In this document: in pieces, positions 16,996 to 24,420 of the stretch
How positions within the stretch are numbered: the first letter of the stretch is position 1
Layout of the letters: the number at the start of each line of letters is the position of its first letter
Source of the DNA: Pacificispira sp040217575
Lineage (GTDB): Bacteria > Pseudomonadota > Alphaproteobacteria > UBA8366 > Aestuariispiraceae
NCBI GenBank assembly: GCA_040217575.1
Contig: JAVJPW010000005.1
Coordinates: 472,928 to 536,927, forward strand
Direction of reading: 5' to 3'
Length of the DNA: 64,000 bases
Translations under genes and position numbers: made by a program
The notes under the pieces: model-generated
The model's input: only the letters and a program-made list of their open reading frames with translations
The model's database searches: none
Told to the model about the DNA's origin: nothing

Positions 16996-18953
16996 TTCTG
17001 TTCCGCCTTCGCTTTTTCGAGCAGTTCGTCAAACAATGCCGCAAAGGCCCGCCCGCGCTGCAGCCGGACATCAAGGCCCGATGCGACATCCAGCGCCTGG
17101 GCAATCCGGGATCGCGTCGCTTCCAATTCACCATCATTCGATGTCAGCCGCACCAAAAGCCCGGCAAAGGCATCCCTACCGTCGGCTATCAATTCCTGAA
17201 GCCCAAGACTTGCAAGCAGGCTGGACACGGTCGCATTGGCGGGATTTTCAGGCGCCCTGGTCACGACCGGCAGGCCATAGCGCAATGCGGAAAACGCCGC
17301 TTCGGTGGACGGAACCGGCCAGGTGTCGACCAGCAAATCGACGGTCGCCAGCACCTGGTCCAGCGGCATATGGCCGGAAATGCGTTCAATATTGGAAATG
17401 TCCAGACCTGCATCCGCGAAGCGCTGTACCAGATGTTCCAACGCAATTGCATCTTCGGGATCGTCCCCGCGAAGTACGATGGAACCGGACATGCCTTCCT
17501 TGACCGCCCGCGAAAGATCCATTGCGAATTGTCCGGAAATGCGCCCGACCGGGCCGTCGATAAGAATTCGCCCGGTTCTAGGACGGTCCTGCTCACCTGA
17601 AGGCTTCACATACAACGGCCATGTGGACAGCCCCTGCGGTATCTGGACCGTGCGGTCCGCATTGCCTTCATAACCGGGCAATCCGGGTTCCCCCAGCGCC
17701 ATGATCATCGGATGATCGCCCGGCAGCGCGCCGGGCTGGCCGAACGCACACAAAACCACCGGCGCCGGTCGTCTGGCCGTAACCCCCGGACGTCCGGTCC
17801 AGCCGAAGCCATCCAGATCGATCAGGATCTGGATTTCATCATTGCGAATGATTTCGGCAACCGTGTCATCGTCCATGCGGGAAATGTTGCGCCATCGCAC
17901 CGCGGCGCGACGCAGTCGGCGGGAAACCGAATCCTCGCTTTGTACGTTCGAATAATAGTGTAGCTCTGCAGCACGACCGATACATTCCTCTACGGTCGAC
18001 AGAACCGCTACGCGTTCCGTACCGGACCGGATCTGACCGGACAGGATACCAACCCGGAAGCGTTCGATTTCATTCTGCCTGGGCGTTACCGTAAGCGGCT
18101 GCGGCGATACGTTCAGAAGATTGTACCACGCATGTGACAACTGGACCCCAAGCTCCGTCGGTGCAGAGCCGTCATAGCGAACAAGCGCGGGCAGCATCCG
18201 GGCTATTTCAGGATCGGGTCCGGCCGCGGTCAATGCGCGGTTAGCAGTTTCCCACGCCTGTTCAGTCAGTCCCAAGTCAAGTTGGCAACTGCAAAGTTCG
18301 CGCAAATGGTCGGCGTTATCTTCTTCTACCGCGGCAAGCGCCTCTGCCGCGCGCAGACTGTCGCCGGGTCGCCGGCGCTTTTTGTTGACGTCGACAAGCC
18401 CCTGCCAAGCACGAACATCCGAACTGTTAAGGTCAATGGCATCAATAAAATTCTCTGCTGCGGCGTCATAGTCACCATCGTTCATCAGCAGAACCGCATT
18501 GTCCGCCAGCGGATTTTCTTCCGCCATCATGAAAGAGACACCGAAGCTGACCAACCATTCCGGAACCAGTGCGTATTCCGGATATTCCTTTTTGAGAGCG
18601 CTGGATAGTTTCGCGTAATAAACGCTCTCCACCCGTTCCCCGACCAGGGCGAACAGTGCAGCCAGTACCTCTGCATGTTCGAACGCATTCGGCGACTTCG
18701 CGTGGGCGGTTTCCAAAATCCGAATGGCCGGCACAACCCGCCCCATGCGGGCCAGGGTCAGGGCGGTGAGGTGACGAACCAGCGGAGTATCGCCCGTTTC
18801 GGACTTTGCGCGCTCAATGAATGGCAGAGCTTCGCCAGGCTGATTATTGGCCAACTTCACAAGCGCCTGAGATACCGGCGATGAATCGGTTTGAGACCCA
18901 CCGGAAAAATCGAGATCAAAGTCGAAGTCGAAATCGAAGATATCGTCGGACAT
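16992..18953 (-). CDS. TPR protein with SPINDLY/OGT-like glycosyltransferase domain
   Basis: A 653-aa protein. After an acidic low-complexity start (DDIFDFDFDFDLDFSGG), residues about 25-260 form degenerate tetratricopeptide repeats. The C-terminal part shows VGILSGQIRSGTERVAVLS, ILIDLDGFGWTGRPGVTA, RRPAPVVLCAFGQPGALPGD and DLLVDTWPVPSTEAAFSALR, then GLPVVTR, all pieces of the GT41 (O-GlcNAc transferase/SPINDLY) fold, although the catalytic His region is divergent. Start: ATG at 18953; a GTG at 18974 is the alternative. It heads the eight-gene minus-strand glycan operon. It may glycosylate flagellin alongside Maf, or elongate the glycan. Confidence 0.75.
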   Translation of the reverse strand: MSDDIFDFDFDFDLDFSGGSQTDSSPVSQALVKLANNQPGEALPFIERAKSETGDTPLVRHLTALTLARMGRVVPAIRILETAHAKSPNAFEHAEVLAALFALVGERVESVYYAKLSSALKKEYPEYALVPEWLVSFGVSFMMAEENPLADNAVLLMNDGDYDAAAENFIDAIDLNSSDVRAWQGLVDVNKKRRRPGDSLRAAEALAAVEEDNADHLRELCSCQLDLGLTEQAWETANRALTAAGPDPEIARMLPALVRYDGSAPTELGVQLSHAWYNLLNVSPQPLTVTPRQNEIERFRVGILSGQIRSGTERVAVLSTVEECIGRAAELHYYSNVQSEDSVSRRLRRAAVRWRNISRMDDDTVAEIIRNDEIQILIDLDGFGWTGRPGVTARRPAPVVLCAFGQPGALPGDHPMIMALGEPGLPGYEGNADRTVQIPQGLSTWPLYVKPSGEQDRPRTGRILIDGPVGRISGQFAMDLSRAVKEGMSGSIVLRGDDPEDAIALEHLVQRFADAGLDISNIERISGHMPLDQVLATVDLLVDTWPVPSTEAAFSALRYGLPVVTRAPENPANATVSSLLASLGLQELIADGRDAFAGLLVRLTSNDGELEATRSRIAQALDVASGLDVRLQRGRAFAALFDELLEKAKAEQK

Positions 18954-19061
18954 CGCTAATCTTGTGCCAATCACGTCGGTGTTTGCGCGCTCCGAAAGTG
19001 CCGCGATTCGCCGGATCGCAAAGCGGATCCATTCATGGCGTAGCGACGCGCACTGAAACGA

Positions 19062-19091
19062 AAAGGGGCCCGACTTTCATCGGGCCCCTTT
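19062..19091 (-). terminator. Rho-independent terminator after the flagellin gene
   Basis: A perfect 12-bp stem (19062-19073 with 19080-19091) around a 6-nt loop, rich in G:C. On the minus strand it is followed by TTTCGTTTC. It lies 38 nt past the flagellin stop and separates flagellin from the glycan operon. Confidence 0.9.
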
Positions 19092-19128
19092 CTTGTTACC
19101 ATACTCCTGATCCGAAAGTCAGATCGAA

Positions 19129-20094
19129 TTAGTTCAGGAGGGCCAGAATGGCCTGCTGCTGCTGACCGGCAATCGCCAGGGACTGAATACCCAGCTGCTG
19201 ACGGGTCTGCAGGGCAACGAGGTTTGCACCTTCTTCGTTCAGGTCGGCAAGCGTCAGCTTGTCCGCACCACCGACCAGCGTGTTCACGTAAGAGTCCGTG
19301 AAGTCCAGGCGGGTCTGAAGAATAGCAACGTTGGTACCGAGTTCGGCGGACACCGAACGGACCTTGTTAATGGCCGCGTCCAGGTTGGTGATGATGTCGT
19401 CCACCGCACCGATGTAGGAGTTGTTCGTACCCAGATCGGAGAAACCGTCGAACGTAAGTGCGTCCGTCGCGGCGATCGAGCTGTTGGTCAGCGCCGAAAT
19501 CCCGACGAAGTCCAGGGATCCGTCGAAACCGTTTTTGTCGGCGACGATGGTGGACTGAATACCCGTGAACAGCGCACGGTCGCCCGTGGTCGAACCGTTG
19601 GTCGCGTTCAGATCGAACCCATCCACCTGCAGGCGGGACGCCGTGCGGGTCGAGAACGCAACATCAAGCTGCGAACCCGTGTTGTTCAGAAGGTTCAAAC
19701 CCTGGTAAGCCGCGTCTTCGATCAGCTGCGAGATCTGGTCGCCCAGCTCTTCGAACTGGGTCGTCGCCGAAACCCGTTCCGTATCCGTCTGCGTCTTGGC
19801 AGCTTCGGCGACACCCTTCATCTGCTTCAGCAGCGAGTCGAGGGCGTCGAGGGCGTCCAACGCGGCGGTAATGGATGAAATACCCTGGTCGATGCCGTCC
19901 TTACGATCCGTGAAGTCGGTCGCGCGGTCGTTCAGGGATTTTGCCTGGAAGAAGGACACCGCGTTGTCAACAACGCCGTTGACCTTCTTACCGGTTGTCA
20001 GACGGGTCTGAGTACGGTCGGAAAGATCGGACACGTTCTGCAGGGTAAGCAGAGCGGACCGTTGTGCACCGGTGAGGGTAATATCGCTAGCCAT
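19129..20094 (-). CDS. fliC: Flagellin
   Basis: A 321-aa filament subunit. The N-terminal D0/D1 helices (LTGAQRSALLTLQNVSDLSD, RLTTGKKVNG, FFQAKSLNDRA) and the C-terminal helix (NLVALQTRQQLGIQSLAIAG plus QQQQAILALLN) are conserved; the central variable part is short and Ser/Thr/Asn/Gly-rich, offering O-glycosylation sites. The ATG at 20094 has AAAGGAGA upstream. A longer frame would read through the promoter region. It is the only full flagellin in the window, transcribed away from flgL from a sigma54-type promoter, with a strong terminator after it. Confidence 0.95.
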   Translation of the reverse strand: MASDITLTGAQRSALLTLQNVSDLSDRTQTRLTTGKKVNGVVDNAVSFFQAKSLNDRATDFTDRKDGIDQGISSITAALDALDALDSLLKQMKGVAEAAKTQTDTERVSATTQFEELGDQISQLIEDAAYQGLNLLNNTGSQLDVAFSTRTASRLQVDGFDLNATNGSTTGDRALFTGIQSTIVADKNGFDGSLDFVGISALTNSSIAATDALTFDGFSDLGTNNSYIGAVDDIITNLDAAINKVRSVSAELGTNVAILQTRLDFTDSYVNTLVGGADKLTLADLNEEGANLVALQTRQQLGIQSLAIAGQQQQAILALLN

Positions 20095-20201
20095 GGCTTG
20101 TCTCCTTTCTGGAATGCCAATATGTGACGCCCTGCTTCTGCGGACGCATTCGGGGGTCCCGAACACTTGGGCATATAGGCCGGCCCCAGAAGCATGTCAA
20201 G

Positions 20202-20216
20202 GCAAAAAAGTCGCCC
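20202..20216 (-). promoter_or_regulatory. Sigma54 (-24/-12) promoter of the flagellin gene
   Basis: Minus-strand sequence GGGCGACTTTTTTGC: GG at 20215-20214 and GC at 20203-20202 with exactly 10 nt between. The -12 box is a good TTTGC; the -24 box has G instead of T before GG. The predicted start near 20191 leaves a leader of about 97 nt before the flagellin ATG. Confidence 0.6.
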
Positions 20217-20280
20217 GACTGAATTTCTCTGCCGTCTCGCCACCTGTAAACGACGCCGCGTCATATGGTGGGTGAAATTC

Positions 20281-20296
20281 TGGCATACTCCTTGCT
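20281..20296 (+). promoter_or_regulatory. Sigma54 (-24/-12) promoter of flgL
   Basis: TGGCATACTCCTTGCT matches TGGCAC-N5-TTGCW with GG-N10-GC spacing (20282-20283 and 20294-20295). The predicted start near 20307 gives a leader of about 100 nt. Confidence 0.75.
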
Positions 20297-20407
20297 TTCA
20301 CCAAAACGGCGGACCGCGACCGAACAGGGCTATCCGGCTTTTCGGTCCGTCTGCGCCGCGCAGAAGCGCAGGCGACAAAGTCGACGAACCTAGAAGGACG
20401 AAACACC

Positions 20408-21445
20408 ATGGTATCCCGTGTCAGCGCTGTCGGTATACTGACGCAGAATCTGTCGCTCATCAACAGAAACAGGCTGAATCTGGACCAGTTGAACACGGCT
20501 CTTGCGACCGGTGAACGGTTCCAGCAATTGAAGTTCTATGGGAAAGACGCCAGCCGGATTGTCGACCTTGAAAAGGACATCCAGGCGCGTGAAGCATACA
20601 AGCGTTCCATCGATGTCACGGAAACAACAGCAACGTCCTACGATGCTGTTCTGGAACGGTTGATCGAAGTTACGACCGACGCCTTGAAGGCAGCGGAACC
20701 CCTTTCCAGCGACGACCCGGACTTTCCCACGACCACGACCGTCCTTGCCAACAACTTCATGCTTGAAGTCGAAGCCAACCTGAACATCAAGATTGGCGAC
20801 CGGTTCATTTTTGCCGGCACGAATTTCGGTACAGCGCCGGTAACGGATTTGCGCTCCCTGACACTCTACAACACGACGGACCTGGTTTCGAATGGCGCGA
20901 CCGCGAACGTGATCGAATCGGCCGACCAGGTGCCGGAACATGTTGTCGACGCGGGCGGTGCTGCTACGGTCGAATCCTATCACACCAGTTTCGCAGGAAC
21001 CGGAACGATCGACACGAAGGCGCATGAGACGATGCGCGTCACGGTCAACGACAACCAGCCCGTGACCTATACAATCACGGCAACCGAGTCCGCATTTCAG
21101 AATGTCGTCGAAGGCTTATTGCGACTTAAGTCCGCCGCTCAAAGCGGCCTGACCAAGGAAGAACGCGACGAGTTCTTGGGCGACGCCCGGACGGCCCTGG
21201 ACAATGCGCGCGGGCAACTGCGTCAGATCCAGGCATCGAACGGAACGGTACTGGACACGCTTCAGCGCACGCGTGAAATCCATACCAGTTTTATAAACAT
21301 CTCGCGCATCGCCCTGGACGACATTCAGGTTATCGACGATGCAGAAGTCGCTGTGCGAATCTCGTCCCTGCAGAACCAGTTGGAAGCGTCTTTCACGACA
21401 ATCGCGCGTCAAAGCAGCCTGACCCTGGTCAACTTCCTAAGGTAG
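20408..21445 (+). CDS. flgL: Flagellar hook-associated protein 3 (FlgL), flagellin-like
   Basis: A 345-aa flagellin-family protein. The N-terminal helix (GILTQNLSLINRNRLNLDQL, then NTALATGERFQQLKFYG) and C-terminal helix (AVRISSLQNQLEASFTTIAR) flank a middle with GDRFIFAGTNFGTAPV, the FlgL/LafW-type segment (FLFxG). This separates it from the main flagellin on the other strand. FlgL is the second junction protein between hook and filament. The ATG at 20408 follows AAGGACG. It is driven by its own sigma54 element. Confidence 0.85.
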   Translation: MVSRVSAVGILTQNLSLINRNRLNLDQLNTALATGERFQQLKFYGKDASRIVDLEKDIQAREAYKRSIDVTETTATSYDAVLERLIEVTTDALKAAEPLSSDDPDFPTTTTVLANNFMLEVEANLNIKIGDRFIFAGTNFGTAPVTDLRSLTLYNTTDLVSNGATANVIESADQVPEHVVDAGGAATVESYHTSFAGTGTIDTKAHETMRVTVNDNQPVTYTITATESAFQNVVEGLLRLKSAAQSGLTKEERDEFLGDARTALDNARGQLRQIQASNGTVLDTLQRTREIHTSFINISRIALDDIQVIDDAEVAVRISSLQNQLEASFTTIARQSSLTLVNFLR

Positions 21446-21487
21446 TTTCATGAATTTTGTTCGCGGCTTGATCCTTGGGCACCGGCG

Positions 21488-21502
21488 TTAACCATGACTT
21501 TA
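21488..21502 (+). promoter_or_regulatory. Possible CtrA box upstream of flaF
   Basis: TTAACCATGACTTTA fits the CtrA consensus TTAA-N7-TTAA with one mismatch and includes the frequent TTAACCAT form. It lies about 170 nt before flaF. A SciP-type CtrA partner is encoded 7 kb away. Confidence 0.45.
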
Positions 21503-21674
21503 CGAAAATCGCCTAGACTGACACAGTAAGAATCGGATTTCTGGTATCCAGGGCTGGAAAAATGTACGACGCAGGGGACTTGGACGCGTCGGGTTTCCGG
21601 CTAGGGAGTACAGCGCACCGGTGGCCGGAATTTTCCGGTTCAGATTCAGATAAACAAGACGGTCAGATCTAAGA

Positions 21675-22190
21675 ATGTCCAATCCCTACGCCTCTCAGCA
21701 GCGCGCGGCGCTTGAAAATGCCCCACCTCAGGCCGCCGAAGGTTACGCGTTGATTGAACTTGCCCGCCGCCTGGATGAGGCAGCTAAGACGCCGGAGGAT
21801 ATCGAGGCAATCCGTGACGTTGTCCGTCTGAACTGGCGCGTGTGGACGATTTTCCAGGCAGAGCTGGTCGACCCGGCCTGCCAGACCCCGATCCCGATCC
21901 GCGAAAACCTGCTCAGCCTGTCAAACTTCATCGACAAGCGTTCGGCCGAACTGATCGCGACGCCGGATGCCACAAAACTTGTGGTGATGATTAATATCAA
22001 CCGGCAGATTGGTGCCGGGCTGTTGGGAAGCCCATCCGACGACCCGGAAGAGACGGAACGGCTTCGTAAGGAATTCGCTGAACGCCAGGCACAGCAGACC
22101 AACGCCACACCGACCCAGACCGAAGAAACGGGCGGAGGGGCAGCGGCCGAGGAATTGCCGGACGCCCCCGCGACCGACCACGAGGCGTGA
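21675..22190 (+). CDS. flaF: Flagellar biosynthesis regulator FlaF
   Basis: A 171-aa protein. The conserved FlaF core covers residues 1-115: YASQQRAALENAP, EGYALIELARRLDEA, VRLNWRVWTIFQAEL and FIDKRSAELI, followed by a variable Gln/Thr/Glu/Ala-rich tail of about 50 residues. In Caulobacter, FlaF is needed for flagellin secretion or translation and acts with FlbT, which lies 0.7 kb downstream on the other strand. The next gene (formyltransferase) starts by a GTGA overlap. Confidence 0.92.
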   Translation: MSNPYASQQRAALENAPPQAAEGYALIELARRLDEAAKTPEDIEAIRDVVRLNWRVWTIFQAELVDPACQTPIPIRENLLSLSNFIDKRSAELIATPDATKLVVMININRQIGAGLLGSPSDDPEETERLRKEFAERQAQQTNATPTQTEETGGGAAAEELPDAPATDHEA

Positions 22191-22900
22191 GCAGCAGCAA
22201 TAAAGCAAACGCGGGCGCCCAATCGCCGCCCATAGCGCCGCTGCGCATTTCCCGTTCGAAAAATCCGACCGACATCCTTCTGGTCATGAAGGAGCCCGAG
22301 GCAGCTTTCTGCGCGTCGGCACTATCACGCATAAATCCTGCACTCCGGATTACCTGGGCCCCGGATCTGAGTGAAACCCGCGCAGCAATCGGCCGAACCG
22401 CCCCCGGCGCACGGCTCATCGGCTTTTCTACGTCGGTCATCGTGCCGCCTGACGTGCTGGCCGCTTTCCCGGATGACGCCTACAACTTTCATCCGGGCCC
22501 ACCGGAATTTCCCGGCAACCGCCCTTCGGCCTTTGCCTGTTACGCCCGCGCGCCTGTCTTCGGTGTTACCTTCCATCGCATGCTGGCAAAGGTGGATGAA
22601 GGCGAAATTCTGGATTGTGAAAGGTTCCCGGTTATTGGTCTGGACCGTGCAGGTCAGATCGCGGTAGAGGCCTATCAACGCCTAGCCCGCATCTTCCTGC
22701 GGAACGCAGTTGCGCTTGCACGGATCGGTCAGCCGCTGTCTGGCAATGGTGAAATATGGTCGGGCCGCAAGACTACCCAAGCGGAATTCGACCGAATGCG
22801 ACAGGTCCCAGGCGATGTCGATCAGGACGAACTGGCCATCCGCATAAAGGCCTTCAATTGGATCTATACACCCATCGGGAATAACGATTCGGATGCGTAA
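22187..22900 (+). CDS. Formyltransferase-family protein coupled to flaF
   Basis: A 237-aa protein with the formyltransferase active site: N100/H102 in YNFHPGPPEFPGNRPSAFA and D137 in KVDEGEILD. It has no C-terminal tRNA-binding domain. The GTG start overlaps the flaF stop (GTGA), so translation is coupled; a later ATG at 22289 is possible. Placing a one-carbon transferase between flaF and flbT suggests it acts on flagellin or its glycan (for example N-formylation of an amino sugar). It is only distantly like the other formyltransferase at 10204-10935. Confidence 0.75.
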   Translation: MSSSNKANAGAQSPPIAPLRISRSKNPTDILLVMKEPEAAFCASALSRINPALRITWAPDLSETRAAIGRTAPGARLIGFSTSVIVPPDVLAAFPDDAYNFHPGPPEFPGNRPSAFACYARAPVFGVTFHRMLAKVDEGEILDCERFPVIGLDRAGQIAVEAYQRLARIFLRNAVALARIGQPLSGNGEIWSGRKTTQAEFDRMRQVPGDVDQDELAIRIKAFNWIYTPIGNNDSDA

Positions 22901-22909
22901 GAATGGCGC

Positions 22910-23341
22910 CTAGATATCCTGCTCTTCCGGCTCTTCCTCTTCGTCGGGCCATAGGCCCAGACTCTTGAACCGCTCGACTTCATGCTCGATCAGACGGTGC
23001 GCGCTTCGCAGGGCGTTGTAGAGCCTGTCATTTTCAGTCTCTTCGCGGATTGTCGCGGTCAATTCCCCCGCACTGGGGGCCGCCGCCTCGTACTGCGACA
23101 GAAACTCCATCGCGACCTGCTTGTAGCGGGGCCGTTCGTCTTCAAACATATAGGCGCATTGCAGCGCGTAATAGACCCTGCGGGCCGGGCTTTGCGCGTC
23201 CGCCTCGCTCATCACTTCCTTGCGCCGAAGAATGTCGGCCCGGTTGTGAACGATAATGGTCGTTGCTTCCCCGGCATTCTCAAGCACGGCGCCATTTATG
23301 ATAATGCGTTCTTTTGACGGAAGCTTGATCCTGAGCGGCAT
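22910..23341 (-). CDS. flbT: Flagellar biosynthesis repressor FlbT
   Basis: A 143-aa protein with the FlbT pattern: LRIKLPSKERIIINGAVLEN, ADILRRKEVMSE and ARRVYYALQCAYM. The tail is very acidic (DEEEEPEEQ). FlbT binds flagellin mRNA leader and controls its stability. The ATG at 23341 has GAGGGA upstream; a longer frame from 23365 lacks support. It is convergent with the formyltransferase gene (9 nt gap). The flagellin leader in this window (about 97 nt) is a plausible target. Confidence 0.93.
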   Translation of the reverse strand: MPLRIKLPSKERIIINGAVLENAGEATTIIVHNRADILRRKEVMSEADAQSPARRVYYALQCAYMFEDERPRYKQVAMEFLSQYEAAAPSAGELTATIREETENDRLYNALRSAHRLIEHEVERFKSLGLWPDEEEEPEEQDI

Positions 23342-23520
23342 GTCGGTCCCTCGTCTTGGAATCATGCCGGAATTATGGCCGGCCCCTCCCCTTCATATAC
23401 GCTTGCCGTGGCATCGCGCAAACCCGGTGCTTGGACTGTCTGACCGGCGGGCCCTTGCATTTTTCGGGTTTTTGGGCCATATTTGTGCTGTGGACGGGTG
23501 TACCCTGGTCCGGTCACGGC

Positions 23521-23536
23521 CGGGCTGGGACTTGCG
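23521..23536 (+). promoter_or_regulatory. Weak sigma54-like element upstream of the flaG-like gene
   Basis: CGGGCTGGGACTTGCG keeps GG-N10-GC spacing and TTGC at -12, but the -24 box departs from TGGCAC. The start would lie near 23547, about 60 nt before the ATG at 23606. Confidence 0.35.
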
Positions 23537-23605
23537 AAACTTTCGGATTTCGTAGGAATCCGGTGACCACACTAACGATAGCAGAAGCTGTCGAGGAGAC
23601 TAGAA

Positions 23606-24028
23606 ATGGACGTGAACCTGACTACTCAGGTGCCCTTGCCGCAGGGACAACAGCAGCAATCGGCACCCAATGCCACCAATCAATCGGGCGCGACTGCGAC
23701 GGTACAAAATGTGCCGGACAATGTCGTTACCGCGGCGACGGACGCGACGGAAACCAGTGCACGCGAAGACGATGCCCTGCGCCGTCAGGACCGATCCGAG
23801 CGGGAACAGGCCCTGGCATCGCTGCAGGATTTCCAGCTTCAGGGACTGCGTACGCGCGTTGGCTTTGATGCCGAAAGCGACCGTGTGTTCCTGGAAATTC
23901 TGCTGCCGCGCACGGAAGAGGTCATTCGACGCATTCCGTCGGAGAACCTGATCGAATTCCTTCAGTCGGAAGTTGACCCGGTGGCGGCACGATCCAGCTC
24001 GGCGCAGGCGCTCGACGCCTCGATCTGA
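23606..24028 (+). CDS. FlaG-like flagellar protein
   Basis: A 140-aa protein. The N-terminal 60 residues are Gln/Asn/Thr-rich and disordered. Residues about 82-120 fit FlaG: LRTRVGFDAESDRVFLEIL followed by LPRTEEVIRRIPSENLIEFL, with the R-x-I-P-x-E signature. FlaG affects filament length in several bacteria. The ATG at 23606 is preceded by GAGGAG. It lies between flbT (divergent) and fliK, and has no other relative in the window. Confidence 0.7.
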   Translation: MDVNLTTQVPLPQGQQQQSAPNATNQSGATATVQNVPDNVVTAATDATETSAREDDALRRQDRSEREQALASLQDFQLQGLRTRVGFDAESDRVFLEILLPRTEEVIRRIPSENLIEFLQSEVDPVAARSSSAQALDASI

Positions 24029-24420
24029 TCGGCGCTTTCCCCTTTTTCGATTTGCGCCGGCCGCGCCTTTCACGGCACGCCCGCGCGGACCAGATTTATG
24101 TCCGCGTGAACCGGTTTTTTTGTCCCGGATCGACCCAACTCAGGGTTCTTTCCCCGGGCGCCCAATTCATTTTTTAACATCATGATCGGACGCGGATAGC
24201 GCATTTTGTACCAGCGCGAAGATTCCCACCTGCAGCGGGCAGAAGATTCCCATCCCATGCCCTTCAGGGGCGTAACCTACCGTTCGGTCGCAACGCCCTG
24301 CCTTAATGGCGCCCACCATAGATTGCCAAATCTCTATAAATTTTAATGCGTTAGAAGCCGTCTCTGAATCTGGCCCGGCAATTGCTGATATCCCGGCAAT
24401 ATTGTCATTGGAGACGGATC
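24029..24420. other. Intergenic region flaG-fliK
   Basis: A 392-nt stretch with no supported gene. It includes a T-run near 24115 after a GC-rich segment, possibly the end of the flaG transcript, and the sigma54 promoter at 24371-24386. A long antisense frame enters from fliK but is only the complement of its coding sequence. Confidence 0.7.
24371..24386 (+). promoter_or_regulatory. Sigma54 (-24/-12) promoter of fliK-flgD-flgE
   Basis: TGGCCCGGCAATTGCT: GG at 24372-24373 and GC at 24384-24385, 10 nt apart, with TTGCT at -12 and TGGC at -24. The start near 24397 lies about 24 nt before the fliK ATG. Confidence 0.8.

Larger units (their letters stand above)
20095..20407. promoter_or_regulatory. 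Divergent flagellin/flgL control region
   Basis: A 313-nt non-coding stretch between two divergent genes. It contains two sigma54 elements back to back (20202-20216 on minus, 20281-20296 on plus), leaving about 65 nt between the -24 boxes where a shared FlbD enhancer could sit. Both leaders are about 100 nt long. No open frame with a ribosome binding site is seen. Confidence 0.7.

Noticed and set aside
18955..18969. Sigma54-like element (TGGCACAAGATTAGC, minus strand) before the TPR-glycosyltransferase
   Set aside because: GG-N10-GC spacing and TGGCAC are right, but the -12 box is TTAGC and the start would fall inside the coding region just after the ATG at 18953, with no usable downstream start.
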